Origin: Shewanella decolorationis S12
Lineage (GTDB): Bacteria; Pseudomonadota; Gammaproteobacteria; Enterobacterales; Shewanellaceae
Direction: 5' to 3'
DNA: 64,000 bases
Assembly (NCBI RefSeq): GCF_000485795.1
Contig: NZ_AXZL01000067.1
Span: 62,001 to 126,000 of the forward strand
Under the pieces are notes generated by a model. It did no database searches and was not told the origin of the DNA. It worked only from the letters and a program-made list of their open reading frames with translations. Made by a program: the position numbers and the translations under genes. Of this stretch, positions 42,288 through 53,678 are shown in pieces. The first letter of the stretch is position 1. Each line of letters begins with the position of its first letter.

Positions 42288-44592
42288 AAAACCGACCAAA
42301 GCCGGCGGCTTCCCCTCACTGCAATCGACCTTAAAGCATGTGCTGCGCAGCCAAAAGACCCAGCAAAATATCAAAAACCTACTGAGAGTAAACCAAACCG
42401 ACGGCTTTGACTGCCCAGGTTGTGCCTGGGGCGATAACAAAGCAGGCGCCTTTCAGTTTTGCGAAAATGGCGCCAAGGCCGTGGCGTGGGAATCGACGGG
42501 CAAGATTGTCGATCGCGACTTTTTTGCGGAGTATTCGGTGCGTCAGTTAGCCAAACAAACCGACTATTGGCTCGAATATCAGGGCCGCTTGGCCGAACCC
42601 ATGCGTTATAACGCCGCGACCGATCACTATGAGCCCATCAGCTGGGATGAGGCCTTTCAGCTGATTGCTGATACGCTCAATGGCCTTAGCGATCCCAATC
42701 AAGTGGAGTTTTACACCTCGGGCCGCGCCAATAACGAGGCTTCCTATCTCTATCAGTTGTTTGGCCGACTATACGGCACCAATAACTTTCCCGATTGTTC
42801 TAATATGTGCCACGAGGCCAGCGGCGTTGCACTGAACCAAGCCATTGGTGTCGGTAAAGGTACTGTCGTTTTAAGCGATTTCGATGCAGCCGAGGCGATT
42901 TTTGTCTTCGGCCAAAACCCCGGTACCAACCATCCACGGATGATGAATGCCCTACGTAAAGCGGCGAGACAGGGGTGTAAAATTGTCACCTTCAATAACT
43001 TAAAGGAAGTGGCGCTGGAGCGATTCGCCAGCCCGCAAAGCCCAACGGAGTTATTAACCCCTGCCGCGACTACCATTAGTCATCAATACCTCACGCCGCT
43101 GCTGGGCGGCGATATGGCAGCCATTCGCGGCATGGCAAAGCATATTCTTGAGTCGAACTCAAAGTGTATCGACCGGGAGTTTATCGCCACCCATACCGCC
43201 TTTTTCGCAGACTATGAGCAGAGTGTTCGTCACACCGACTGGCAACAAATAGAAGCCCAATCGGGCTTGTCTAAGGCCGATATTATTCAAGCCGCAACAG
43301 TCTTTAGCCAAAGCAAAACGGTGATCAGCTGCTGGGCCATGGGCATCACTCAGCATAAACATTCGGTTGATACCATTCGCGAAATCATCAACCTGCATCT
43401 ACTCTGCGGCCAAATAGGTAAAGCTGGCGCAGGGCTCTGCCCAGTGCGCGGTCACAGCAATGTGCAGGGGAACCGCACTATGGGAATTAACGAAAAACCC
43501 AAAGCCGAGTTTATTGACCGTTTAGAGCAGTATTTGGGCTGCCAATTACCCCGCTGTGCGGGTCATAACGTGGTTGAAGCCTTAAAGGCCTTAGATAGTG
43601 AGCAAAGCAAAGTGCTAATTTGCCTTGGCGGAAACCTGGCCGCAGCGGCGCCCGACAGCGCCTTTACCTATAACGCCATGGGAAAAACGCAGTTGAATGT
43701 GCAAATCAGCACTAAGCTCAACCGCAGCCACTTGCAGGTCGGCAAAGATGCACTGATTTTACCTTGTCTTGGCCGCACAGAACTCGATAAGCAAAAACAC
43801 GGCATTCAAAAAATCACCGTCGAAGATACCTTTAGCATGGTGCACGCCTCTACTGGGATGAACGAGCCCGTCTCGCCATTGTGCCTGTCGGAAATCGATA
43901 TTGTGGCGCGCATGGCGCATGCCACCTTGGCGGTGAAACCACCATCAATGAGTACACCTAATACCAAATCAATTGACTGGTTAGCCCTAAGGGATGACTA
44001 CAACCTGATCCGCGATTTGATTGAGCAAACCATTGCAGGGTTTGAAGACTACAATCAAAAAATTAACGTCCCTGCGGGATTCCATTTAACCAATAATGCA
44101 GCGCGGCTCGACTGGCATACCCAAAGCCACAAGGCAGAATTTAGCGCCTGTGCTTTACCCGACTCCATCCTCGCCGATTGTTCGAGTCAGGCCCTCACCA
44201 GTACGCTGCCAGTGTTGCTGCTGCAGAGTCTTCGCTCACACGATCAATACAACACCACCATCTACGGTATGGATGACAGATACCGCGGCATTAAGGGCAA
44301 GCGCAATGTGCTATTTATGAACAGTGAAGATGCCAAGGCGCAGGGCTTTAGCGACGGCCAGTTAGTCGATATCCGATCGATTACTAATGATGGGAAATTG
44401 CGCAAAGTGTATGACTTCATGGTGATTTATTACGAGATCCCCAAGGGCAATATCGCCGCCTATTACCCCGAGACCAATCCCTTAGTCGCCATCGACAGTG
44501 TGGGCGTGGGTTCCTACACCCCGACCTCAAAATCGGTTCCCGTTATCTTAACCCCCGCGAGCAGCAACAGAATTAACATCCTTCAACGCTAA
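42271..44592 (+). CDS. FdhF/YdeP-family molybdopterin oxidoreductase
   Basis: A 773-residue protein from ATG 42271 with a GGAG site; the frame is open upstream inside fdhD. It matches the YdeP family (FDCPGCAWGDN, FCENGAKAVAWES, SNMCHEASG) rather than classical FdhF. There is no in-frame TGA that would signal selenocysteine, and the Mo-ligand region has a normal Cys (MCHEASG). It likely oxidises formate or a related substrate, or acts in acid or nitrosative resistance; the substrate is not established. FdhD next door supports a formate-dehydrogenase-like Mo cofactor. Confidence 0.85.
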   Translation: MPVHIEKPTKAGGFPSLQSTLKHVLRSQKTQQNIKNLLRVNQTDGFDCPGCAWGDNKAGAFQFCENGAKAVAWESTGKIVDRDFFAEYSVRQLAKQTDYWLEYQGRLAEPMRYNAATDHYEPISWDEAFQLIADTLNGLSDPNQVEFYTSGRANNEASYLYQLFGRLYGTNNFPDCSNMCHEASGVALNQAIGVGKGTVVLSDFDAAEAIFVFGQNPGTNHPRMMNALRKAARQGCKIVTFNNLKEVALERFASPQSPTELLTPAATTISHQYLTPLLGGDMAAIRGMAKHILESNSKCIDREFIATHTAFFADYEQSVRHTDWQQIEAQSGLSKADIIQAATVFSQSKTVISCWAMGITQHKHSVDTIREIINLHLLCGQIGKAGAGLCPVRGHSNVQGNRTMGINEKPKAEFIDRLEQYLGCQLPRCAGHNVVEALKALDSEQSKVLICLGGNLAAAAPDSAFTYNAMGKTQLNVQISTKLNRSHLQVGKDALILPCLGRTELDKQKHGIQKITVEDTFSMVHASTGMNEPVSPLCLSEIDIVARMAHATLAVKPPSMSTPNTKSIDWLALRDDYNLIRDLIEQTIAGFEDYNQKINVPAGFHLTNNAARLDWHTQSHKAEFSACALPDSILADCSSQALTSTLPVLLLQSLRSHDQYNTTIYGMDDRYRGIKGKRNVLFMNSEDAKAQGFSDGQLVDIRSITNDGKLRKVYDFMVIYYEIPKGNIAAYYPETNPLVAIDSVGVGSYTPTSKSVPVILTPASSNRINILQR

Positions 44593-44617
44593 GCCACATA
44601 AGCGCGTTATCCCCACT

Positions 44618-44648
44618 GGCCAAAGAAATGTTCTTTGGCCTTTTGTTT
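44618..44648 (+). terminator. Rho-independent terminator after the FdhF-like gene
   Basis: GGCCAAAGAA and TTCTTTGGCC form a 10-bp stem with a 3-base loop followed by TTTTGTTT. It separates the fdhD transcript from hypB. Confidence 0.9.
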
Positions 44649-44796
44649 ACTAATAAACCTGACGAACATCAAAGATTCCTTTAAGGATTTGTATCACACT
44701 TAACATTAGCGTAATCAAATTAACCCTATTCGATAGCATGACCAAATTGTCAGGTAAACGATAAAAAACCGTACCTTGGACAAGGAGAAATACAAG

Positions 44797-45558
44797 ATGT
44801 GTAAAGACTGCGGTTGCTCTCTACCCCGCCATTCCCACGATCACAGCCATCTGCATCACCAGGAATTGCACACTAATCCTCAACTCAATGATAAAAAAAC
44901 CTTGTCGGTGATCCATAAAATTCTCGATAAAAATGATGTTGAAGCCGCCCATAACCGCGCCCATTTTGAGGCGCACAATATCACCGCCTTCAATTTAATG
45001 AGTAGTCCTGGCAGCGGTAAAACGACCTTGCTTGAGCACTTAAAAGAATACACAAAGCTTAATTACGCCGTGATTGAAGGAGATTTAGAGACCTCCCGCG
45101 ATGCTGACCGTTTAATCGCAAAGGGTATTACAGCCCATCAAATTCAAACGGGCAGCGCTTGTCACCTTGACGCCTTTATGGTGCATGGCGCTTTACATCA
45201 TCTGCCGCTGGAAGGCTTAGATATCTGCTTTGTCGAAAACGTCGGCAACTTAGTCTGCCCCGCTAGCTATGATGTGGGCACACATAAAAATATCGTATTG
45301 CTCTCCGTTCCCGAAGGCGATGATAAGATTGAGAAATATCCCGTCATGTTCCGCCGCGCCGATCTAGTACTGATCACCAAATGCGATCTATTACCTTATT
45401 TTGATTTCGATGTTGAAGAAGCCAAAGCACAGCTGAAAAAGCTCAATCCTGACACGCAGATTTTGGAAGTCTCAATAAAACAGGGCGAATCCATGCAAGC
45501 TGTCGCCGCCTGGTTAAAAACGAATCTTCGTCAAACCACAGTGGGAGAGCCGCAATAA
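44797..45558 (+). CDS. hypB: Hydrogenase nickel-incorporation GTPase HypB
   Basis: A 253-residue protein. The start at 44797 (MCKDCGCS) follows AAGGAGA. The N-terminal CKDCGC nickel site, a His-rich stretch (HSHDHSHLHHQ) and the P-loop GSPGSGKTT identify it. GTP hydrolysis drives Ni delivery to HyaB with HypA. It overlaps hypC by one base, starting the hypBCDEA operon. Confidence 0.96.
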   Translation: MCKDCGCSLPRHSHDHSHLHHQELHTNPQLNDKKTLSVIHKILDKNDVEAAHNRAHFEAHNITAFNLMSSPGSGKTTLLEHLKEYTKLNYAVIEGDLETSRDADRLIAKGITAHQIQTGSACHLDAFMVHGALHHLPLEGLDICFVENVGNLVCPASYDVGTHKNIVLLSVPEGDDKIEKYPVMFRRADLVLITKCDLLPYFDFDVEEAKAQLKKLNPDTQILEVSIKQGESMQAVAAWLKTNLRQTTVGEPQ

Positions 45559-45803
45559 TGTGCCTTTCTATCCCCTCACAAGTCGTTGCCGTTGACCACG
45601 AAGGCCAATCGGTCACCGTTGACACCTTAGGGGTCAGGCGCGATGTCAGCAGCCATTTAATGACGGAACCCTTAGCGATTGGCGATTATGTACTCATCCA
45701 TATCGGTTTTGTTATGAACAAGATTGATCCCGAAGATGCCATGCAAAGCCTTGAACTCTATAAAGAGATAGTCTCAAAGCTTGAAAACGAAACCATGCAG
45801 TAA
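45558..45803 (+). CDS. hypC: Hydrogenase assembly chaperone HypC
   Basis: An 81-residue HypC/HybG-family chaperone. The N-terminal MCLSIPSQV with Cys2 is diagnostic; the cysteine carries the Fe(CN)2CO unit with HypD to HyaB. IGFVMNKIDPEDA is also typical. It overlaps the hypB stop by one base. Confidence 0.95.
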   Translation: MCLSIPSQVVAVDHEGQSVTVDTLGVRRDVSSHLMTEPLAIGDYVLIHIGFVMNKIDPEDAMQSLELYKEIVSKLENETMQ

Positions 45804-45863
45804 GCAATAGCCGCAGTTTAACGCAATAACAACGATATAGTATTGCTGCGACAAGGACTGAAC

Positions 45864-47003
45864 ATGCTTGAATTAAAACAACTTTACCAAGGCTTTCGCG
45901 ATCCTCAAACGATAGCCTCACTTGCGGATGATATTGCTAAAATCGCCCGCTCGCTCAAGCAACAAATTAATATTATGGAAGTCTGTGGTGGCCATACCCA
46001 CACTATCATGAAATATGGCTTATTGGATTTACTGCCAGAGAATATCGAGTTTATCCACGGTCCCGGTTGCCCTGTGTGTATCATGCCTAAGGAGCGGATC
46101 GACCAAGCCGCAGTGCTTGCTCAGCAGGAAGATGTGATTTTAGTAACCCTCGGGGATATGATCCGCGTTCCAGGCTCCCAAGGCTCATTAGCCAGTTTTA
46201 GGGCCAAGGGCTGTGATATCCGCCCTATCTATGACCCTTTAGACACACTCAAAATTGCCCGTGATAATCCACATAAAACCGTGGTATTTTTCGCGATCGG
46301 TTTTGAAACCTCCACCCCAATGACTGCGGTATTGCTGCAACTGGCCGAACAGGAAAAGCTGGCGAATTTGTTTTTTCATATCAACCATGTCCTAGTCCCG
46401 CCCGCAATTGATGCTGTGATGCACGATCCTAATGCTAGAGTGAATGCTTTTATTGGCCCTGCACACGTCAGCGTGATCAGTGGCGCCAAAATCTATCGCG
46501 CCGCGGTTGAGCAATATGGTACACCACTAGTCGTTTCCGGTTTTGAGCCAGTGGATGTCATGGAGTCTATCCTGCGCATCGTGCGTCAAAAGGCCGAAGG
46601 CAAGGCTGAACTCGATATCCAATATAGCCGCGCCGTATCCGAGGAAGGCAATCTTGCCGCTCAAGCCAAAGTGAATCAGTTCTTCCAAATTCGGCCGCAA
46701 TTTCGTTGGCGTGGTCTGGGGCCAATTCCTAACTCTGCACTCCAATTAAAGGATGAATATGCCCACAGAGATGCAGAACTGCGCTTTAAAGACAGATTAC
46801 CCGTCAAAGAAATTGACGATCACAAGGCGTGCCAGTGCGGCGATATTCTCCGTGGACTCGCCAAACCAAAAGACTGTAAAGTCTTTGGCCGCGGCTGCAA
46901 TCCCGAAACCCCTTTAGGCAGCTGCATGGTCAGCTCAGAAGGTGCTTGTAATGCTTATTACCGCTATCAAGGCATAGATAGCAAGGAGCCACAACATGGC
47001 TGA
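45864..47003 (+). CDS. hypD: Hydrogenase maturation Fe-S protein HypD
   Basis: A 379-residue protein from ATG 45864 (after AAGGA). Conserved motifs are VCGGHTHT, GPGCPVC, GFETS, HINHVLVPPA and the C-terminal cysteine cluster KACQCGDILRG with FGRGCNPETPLGSCMVSSEGAC. It assembles the Fe(CN)2CO group with HypC. It overlaps hypE by 8 bases. Confidence 0.96.
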   Translation: MLELKQLYQGFRDPQTIASLADDIAKIARSLKQQINIMEVCGGHTHTIMKYGLLDLLPENIEFIHGPGCPVCIMPKERIDQAAVLAQQEDVILVTLGDMIRVPGSQGSLASFRAKGCDIRPIYDPLDTLKIARDNPHKTVVFFAIGFETSTPMTAVLLQLAEQEKLANLFFHINHVLVPPAIDAVMHDPNARVNAFIGPAHVSVISGAKIYRAAVEQYGTPLVVSGFEPVDVMESILRIVRQKAEGKAELDIQYSRAVSEEGNLAAQAKVNQFFQIRPQFRWRGLGPIPNSALQLKDEYAHRDAELRFKDRLPVKEIDDHKACQCGDILRGLAKPKDCKVFGRGCNPETPLGSCMVSSEGACNAYYRYQGIDSKEPQHG

Positions 47004-48015
47004 TTTCCCGACCAAAGATAAAGCAATTCAACTCAGCCACGGTGGTGGCGGCAAAGAGATGAACAAACTCATCCGCGATCTTTTTTTTGCTGAGTTCGAT
47101 AATCCTATTCTTCGTAGCGAAGAAGACGCAGCAAAACTTGACCTACAGGGCGCCACTGCTTTTACCACAGATTCCTTTACTGTTTCGCCGCTGTTTTTTG
47201 CTGGTGGTGACATAGGTAAGCTAGCAATTGCTGGCACTGTCAATGACTTAGCTATGATGGGTGCCGAGCCACAGTATTTAAGTTGCAGCGTAATCATCGA
47301 AGAAGGATTCTCGCTCAATCACTTGACCACTATCGTGCGCAGCATGGCGAAGGAACTTAAACAAAGCGGCGCAAGAATCGTTTGTGGCGATACTAAAGTC
47401 GTGCCTAAGGGCTGCGCCGATGGCTTGTTTATCAATACCTCAGGCGTTGGGCGCATTTTACGCCCGAATATCTCGGCAGCAAATGTTGCACCCGGTGATG
47501 CGATTATCGTCTCCCGTGATGTCGGCTGCCATGGCGCCGCAATTCTGATGGCGCGTGAAGGCCTGACCCTCGAATCGGCTTTACAAAGCGATTGTGCCAC
47601 CCTTTGGCCCGTGGTTGAGCAGCTCATTGCGGCGAATATTCCGATTCATGCTATGCGCGATGCAACTCGAGGTGGACTCTCGGCCGTATTAAATGAATGG
47701 ACGGCGACAGCCAATGTGGGGATCACAGTAAACGAAGCCAGTATACCAGTCTGCGATGAGGTCAAGGGCTTGTGCGAGCTCTACGGGTTTGAGCCCATGG
47801 ATTTAGCTAATGAAGGTACTTTTATCCTCGCCGTACCAAATGATATTGCCCTTGGTGCACTAGAAATTATGCAACGCTTTGGTCACTGTGAACGAGCGGC
47901 AATAATTGGCACCGTCAGCGACGAATTGCCAGGAAAAGTGGTCTTAAGAACGCCTTGGAATACCAAACGCTACTTAGACTTACCTCAAGGCGAACTGCTA
48001 CCAAGGATTTGTTAA
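46996..48015 (+). CDS. hypE: Carbamoyl dehydratase HypE
   Basis: A 339-residue PurM-like ATPase. [12 protein letters not shown] and the C-terminal Pro-Arg-Ile-Cys, whose terminal Cys receives carbamoyl from HypF and is converted to thiocyanate, are intact. It overlaps hypD by 8 bases and hypA by one. Confidence 0.96.
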   Translation: MADFPTKDKAIQLSHGGGGKEMNKLIRDLFFAEFDNPILRSEEDAAKLDLQGATAFTTDSFTVSPLFFAGGDIGKLAIAGTVNDLAMMGAEPQYLSCSVIIEEGFSLNHLTTIVRSMAKELKQSGARIVCGDTKVVPKGCADGLFINTSGVGRILRPNISAANVAPGDAIIVSRDVGCHGAAILMAREGLTLESALQSDCATLWPVVEQLIAANIPIHAMRDATRGGLSAVLNEWTATANVGITVNEASIPVCDEVKGLCELYGFEPMDLANEGTFILAVPNDIALGALEIMQRFGHCERAAIIGTVSDELPGKVVLRTPWNTKRYLDLPQGELLPRIC

Positions 48016-48371
48016 TGCACGAATATTCCATTGTCAGCGCCTTAATCGAGCAATGTGAGCAACATGCTAGAGCAAATCAAGCGACAAAAATTACTCGCGT
48101 CGATATTAAACTCGGGGTGATGAGTGGTGTCGAACCCACCTTGCTCGAGACCGCCTTTGAAACCTTTAAGCTCGATGGGATCTGCCGTGAAGCAACCCTT
48201 TGCATGACATTGCAGCCCTTAGTGATCAAATGCTTAGACTGCCACCAAGAATCTGTGCTTGCAGAGCGTTCTATCGTTTGTCCGGCATGCAATAGTTACC
48301 GAACTCAGGTATTGGACGGCGAAGATATGTTGCTGATGCAGCTTGAAATGGAGCAAGAGGACGAGCGCTGA
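48015..48371 (+). CDS. hypA: Hydrogenase nickel-insertion protein HypA
   Basis: A 118-residue protein from ATG 48015, which overlaps the hypE stop. Met1-His2 (MHEYSIV) is the Ni site and two Cys pairs (CLDC near 75 and CPAC near 92) form the Zn site. It ends the operon before a strong terminator. Confidence 0.95.
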   Translation: MHEYSIVSALIEQCEQHARANQATKITRVDIKLGVMSGVEPTLLETAFETFKLDGICREATLCMTLQPLVIKCLDCHQESVLAERSIVCPACNSYRTQVLDGEDMLLMQLEMEQEDER

Positions 48372-48407
48372 GTGTTTGTGAGTTTCTAACTCAAGCCATC
48401 GCTCGTC

Positions 48408-48448
48408 ATAAAATGGGCTTTAAGTATTCCACTTAAAGCCCATTTTAT
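48408..48448. terminator. Strong bidirectional terminator with perfect 18-bp stem
   Basis: ATAAAATGGGCTTTAAGT and its exact complement flank a 5-base loop between the convergent hypA and lpxM genes. Terminal A/T runs suit both directions. Confidence 0.9.
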
Positions 48449-48487
48449 TGGTCTACTCGCGGCGACTTTCACTATATGGAGCAGTCG

Positions 48488-49435
48488 CTATTGATAAATC
48501 GAAGCTTGCCCTTCGGGACGGGTCTTAAGCAGTCTTAAGAACCACATATACTGCTCAGGGTAAGCGAGGATCACTTGCTCCACTGCTTTATTCAGTGCCA
48601 GTGCTTCGCTTTCTTTACCGACCATATCTTCGGCGGCAATGGCGGGCATTACGGTTAAATCAAACTGACGTGTTACTTGGTTATAACCAATTTTGACCGG
48701 TAGCACCTGCGCATTACCTGCTTGGGCTAATCGACCAACCACAGGTAATGTCGCTTTAACTGTGCCTAAAAACGGGGTAAACACGCTTTGATCTGGACCT
48801 AAATCCTCATCTGGCAGGTAGAAAAAGCTATTGTTCTGCTTAAGCTCGGCCAATAAAGCGCGAATGCCCGCTTCTCGCATATAAACATGGCCACCGCAGC
48901 TGCTACGTACCCGATTGTTAAACCAGTTAAATAATGCGTTTTTATGGGCTTTAGCCATAGTTACCATAGGCAAGTCGAGGTTTAATCTTAGTCCCGCATA
49001 ATCTATGGGCCACACATGGGGCATGATAAATATCACAGGCTGCCCTACCGCCTGCGCCGCTTGTACATGCTCAAAGCCCATTAAATTAACACGGCGACGT
49101 AAATGCGCCTTAGAGCGCACCAATAGCTCACCTTGTGATAACAGTACTAACACAAAGTTTTCTACGTTATCGTGAATTAGAGCTTCGATTTCGGCGGCAG
49201 ATTTTTCAGGGAAGCAAGCCTTTAAGTTCGCTCTGGCGATGCCTATAGGCTTTTTCGCAATAGGTGCCACCAGTTTGGCCAAGGTTCTGGCGATAGGATC
49301 ACGCAGCCACGCGGGCATGATCCCAAAAATGACTAATAGGCCAATCGCCAACCAAGTGAGCCAATATTTAGGGTGCAATAGGGCCATTTGGAAGCGACGG
49401 TCGAAATATTTTGGCTGTCTTGACAAAGAAATCAC
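48488..49435 (-). CDS. lpxM: LpxM-like lipid A acyltransferase
   Basis: A 315-residue LPLAT-family enzyme that adds a secondary acyl chain to lipid A. It has one N-terminal membrane helix (ALLHPKYWLTWLAIGLLVIF) and an HX4D active site in MPHVWPIDYAG. The wording of this motif and FYLPDEDLG resembles MsbB/LpxM rather than LpxL. LpxL or LpxP roles cannot be fully excluded. Confidence 0.88.
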   Translation of the reverse strand: MISLSRQPKYFDRRFQMALLHPKYWLTWLAIGLLVIFGIMPAWLRDPIARTLAKLVAPIAKKPIGIARANLKACFPEKSAAEIEALIHDNVENFVLVLLSQGELLVRSKAHLRRRVNLMGFEHVQAAQAVGQPVIFIMPHVWPIDYAGLRLNLDLPMVTMAKAHKNALFNWFNNRVRSSCGGHVYMREAGIRALLAELKQNNSFFYLPDEDLGPDQSVFTPFLGTVKATLPVVGRLAQAGNAQVLPVKIGYNQVTRQFDLTVMPAIAAEDMVGKESEALALNKAVEQVILAYPEQYMWFLRLLKTRPEGQASIYQ

Positions 49436-49474
49436 CTCAGACAGTAACAGACTGAATTACTAAAGGAAGAAAAT

Positions 49475-49510
49475 AGGAAAGCCACTCACGAAGGAGTGGC
49501 TTTCCTATCA
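49475..49510 (-). terminator. Rho-independent terminator after ihfA
   Basis: A 15-bp stem (ATAGGAAAGCCACTC with its complement) and a 6-base loop, followed on the minus strand by TTTTCTT. It ends the pheST-ihfA transcript. Confidence 0.88.
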
Positions 49511-49522
49511 AACTTTAAGAAA

Positions 49523-49819
49523 TTACTTGCCCGCGTTAGCTGCTTCTACGCGAGTTTTCAGTTTCTGGCCGGGACGGAAGGTCACGACACGGCGAGCGGA
49601 AATCGGGATATCCTCGCCAGTTTTTGGGTTCCTTCCCGGTCTTTGATTCTTATCCCTAAGGTCAAAGTTGCCAAAGCCAGATAACTTGACCTGCTCACCA
49701 CTTTCAAGTGCGCCTCGAATTTCTTCAAAGAACGACTCAACCATCTCTTTGGCGACACGTTTGTTAATGCCTAGTGTTTCAAAAAGATGTTCTGCCATTT
49801 CGGCTTTGGTAAGTGCCAT
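49523..49819 (-). CDS. ihfA: Integration host factor alpha subunit
   Basis: A 98-residue HU/IHF-family DNA-bending protein. [19 protein letters not shown] and the arm motif [14 protein letters not shown] are clear. With IhfB it bends specific sites. It follows pheT by 3 bases, the same pheST-ihfA order as in E. coli. Confidence 0.97.
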   Translation of the reverse strand: MALTKAEMAEHLFETLGINKRVAKEMVESFFEEIRGALESGEQVKLSGFGNFDLRDKNQRPGRNPKTGEDIPISARRVVTFRPGQKLKTRVEAANAGK

Positions 49820-49822
49820 ACT

Positions 49823-52210
49823 TTAATCCCTCAACGATGCGTTGAACTCGGTCTTCAGGGCAGAAACAACTGATTCTACTGTCTCAGCGATCTCTTTTTC
49901 CTCAAGTGTACGAGTAGTGTCTTGTAATGTAAGTGCTATCGCCAAGCTCTTCTTGCCGGGCTCAACACCTTTACCTAAGTATACATCGAACAAGTTTATG
50001 CCAACCAACTGATTTTCGCCAACTTTTCTTATCAATTTCATTACATCGCCTGCAGATACACTCTCATCTACGACTACTGCGATGTCACGACGATTAGCCG
50101 GGAACTTAGATACAGCTTGGGCTAGCGGTAAACTGGTATGCAATAAAGCATCCAATTCCAACTCAAAAACGATGGTTTTACCATTGAGTCCAAAAGGCTT
50201 CTCCAAACTAGGATGGATAGCACCTATATGACCGATCACTCGATCATTTCTCAATATTTCAGCACATTGCCCTGGATGAAGAGCAGAATGCGTCGCTACT
50301 CTAAAGCTAAATTCTGATGCGGAAACTGTCAAGCCGATAATTGCTTCTAAATCACCTTTAAGGTCGAAAAAATCAACAGTTTTCGATTCCATAGCCCAAT
50401 GTTCGTCATTTTGAAGCCCTGTAATGACGCAACCGAGCATTGCTTGCTGTCTTACACCTGATTCTGCATTAATATCAGGAACAAAGCGCAGGCCAGTTTC
50501 AAAAAGTCTCACACGACCCTGTTGACGGCTTTGGTTGTAGCCAACCGCAGTCAATAATCCTGTGAACATAGACAAACGCATGGCCGACATTTCGCTGGAA
50601 ATGGGGTTCGGTAACACCATGGCTTGCTCACCAGGGTGAACCAGATTTTGCAGCTTAGGATCGACGAAACTGTAAGTCACGGCTTCTTGGAAACCACGGG
50701 CCACTAACAGCGAACGTACGCGCTTGAGGCTTAAGTCGGTTTCTTTATGATCTGACATCCGTAGTGACGCCACAGGCGCAACGTTTGGAATGTTGTTGTA
50801 ACCGTAAATACGGGCCACTTCTTCGATTAAGTCTTCTTCAATCGCCATATCGAAGCGGTAAGTGGCGGTCGTGACCTGCCAGCTACCCTCGCCTGCAACG
50901 ACGCCGAAACCTAAACGTTCGAGGATTTCAACCACGTCGCTATCGGGAACATGGTGACCTAGAATTTTATCTAACTTGCTGCGACGCAATAGAATTTGCG
51001 CAGGCTTTGGTAAGTCAGCGTCAGATTTGGCTTCAACCACAGGGCCCGCTTCACCGCCGCAAATATCCAGCACTAAGCGAGTCGCACGGTCCATAACCTT
51101 GTGCTGCATCTCAGGGTCAACGCCGCGCTCGAAACGGTGCGATGAATCAGTGTGCAAACCTAGACGACGTGATTTACCCATAATCGCTAACGGTGCAAAG
51201 AAGGCACATTCCAGCAGAATGTCCTGCGTGGTGTCACTCACACCTGAATATTCGCCACCAAATACGCCAGCAAGCGCTAATGGGCGGGCATCGTCGGCAA
51301 TCACAAGGGTGTCGCTTGGAATGGTCACTTCGCTGCCATCGAGCAGAGTGATTTTCTCTTCGCCATTGCCTAAACGCACTTGGATATCGCCAGTCAGTTT
51401 GGCAAGGTCGAAGGCGTGCATAGGTTGGCCGAATTCAACTAACACGAAGTTAGTGATATCGACGATAGGGTCGATAGAACGGATACCGCTGCGGCGCAGT
51501 TTTTCCTGCATCCATAATGGCGTAGCCGCTTTCACGTTCACGTTCTTCACCACACGACCTAAGTAGCGAGGGCACGCTGCGGTTTCCTTCACATTGATTG
51601 CCACTTTGGCATCAATCGTTGGCGTAACGGCTTGCCATTGTGGCTCAGTCACAGCAGCACGGTTTAACACGCCGACTTCACGGGCCAGACCCACCATGCC
51701 TAAACAGTCGGCACGGTTAGCGGTTAAATCCACTTCAATCACAGCGTCATCAAGCTGGAGATACTCACGTAAATCTGTGCCTAATGGCGCATCTAATGGC
51801 AGTTCGATAATGCCATCGCTGTCGATGTCGATGCCCAGCTCGCTGTATGAACACAGCATGCCTTCTGAAGGCATACCACGCAGCTTAGCCTTTTTAATTT
51901 TAAAATCGCCAGGCAATACAGCCCCGACCATGGCAACGGCAACACGCAGGCCCTGGCGGCAGTTAGGTGCGCCACAGACGATATCGATAAGCTCACCACT
52001 GCCAACACTGACTTTAGTCACGCGCAGTTTGTCTGCATCTGGATGTTGGCCACATTCGACTACTTCACCAATCACAACGCCGCTGAACTCGGCAGCCACG
52101 GCATCTACGCCATCGACTTCAAGACCAGCCATAGTGATCTGGTGGGATAATGCTTCACGGCTAACGGCGGGATTGACCCACTCACGAAGCCAAGATTCGC
52201 TAAATTTCAT
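49823..52210 (-). CDS. pheT: Phenylalanyl-tRNA synthetase beta subunit
   Basis: A 795-residue protein of normal length. The tRNA-binding (EMAP-like) domain is at residues 40-150, B3/B4 editing and B5 domains follow, and the C-terminal FDX-ACB anticodon-binding domain ([15 protein letters not shown]) is complete. It forms an alpha2-beta2 enzyme with PheS, encoded 14 bases upstream. Confidence 0.98.
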   Translation of the reverse strand: MKFSESWLREWVNPAVSREALSHQITMAGLEVDGVDAVAAEFSGVVIGEVVECGQHPDADKLRVTKVSVGSGELIDIVCGAPNCRQGLRVAVAMVGAVLPGDFKIKKAKLRGMPSEGMLCSYSELGIDIDSDGIIELPLDAPLGTDLREYLQLDDAVIEVDLTANRADCLGMVGLAREVGVLNRAAVTEPQWQAVTPTIDAKVAINVKETAACPRYLGRVVKNVNVKAATPLWMQEKLRRSGIRSIDPIVDITNFVLVEFGQPMHAFDLAKLTGDIQVRLGNGEEKITLLDGSEVTIPSDTLVIADDARPLALAGVFGGEYSGVSDTTQDILLECAFFAPLAIMGKSRRLGLHTDSSHRFERGVDPEMQHKVMDRATRLVLDICGGEAGPVVEAKSDADLPKPAQILLRRSKLDKILGHHVPDSDVVEILERLGFGVVAGEGSWQVTTATYRFDMAIEEDLIEEVARIYGYNNIPNVAPVASLRMSDHKETDLSLKRVRSLLVARGFQEAVTYSFVDPKLQNLVHPGEQAMVLPNPISSEMSAMRLSMFTGLLTAVGYNQSRQQGRVRLFETGLRFVPDINAESGVRQQAMLGCVITGLQNDEHWAMESKTVDFFDLKGDLEAIIGLTVSASEFSFRVATHSALHPGQCAEILRNDRVIGHIGAIHPSLEKPFGLNGKTIVFELELDALLHTSLPLAQAVSKFPANRRDIAVVVDESVSAGDVMKLIRKVGENQLVGINLFDVYLGKGVEPGKKSLAIALTLQDTTRTLEEKEIAETVESVVSALKTEFNASLRD

Positions 52211-52224
52211 GCTATACAGCTCCG

Positions 52225-53520
<1,296 letters not shown>

Positions 53521-53678
53521 TTATGTTTGTACCTTGCCAAAATTGCAGCAAACAAACCCAAAATGGCTGCAATTGGACAACAATAATACAAGCAACTGCT
53601 TACAAGACAGAAAATCATAAAGTCTATGGCAAACCGACCGATATCCATTTGGTCACAGCCCAATTTATCGAGGCGCTA

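Noticed and set aside
42271..44592. Selenocysteine in the FdhF-like oxidoreductase
   Set aside because: No in-frame TGA is present and the Mo-ligand region has a normal Cys codon.
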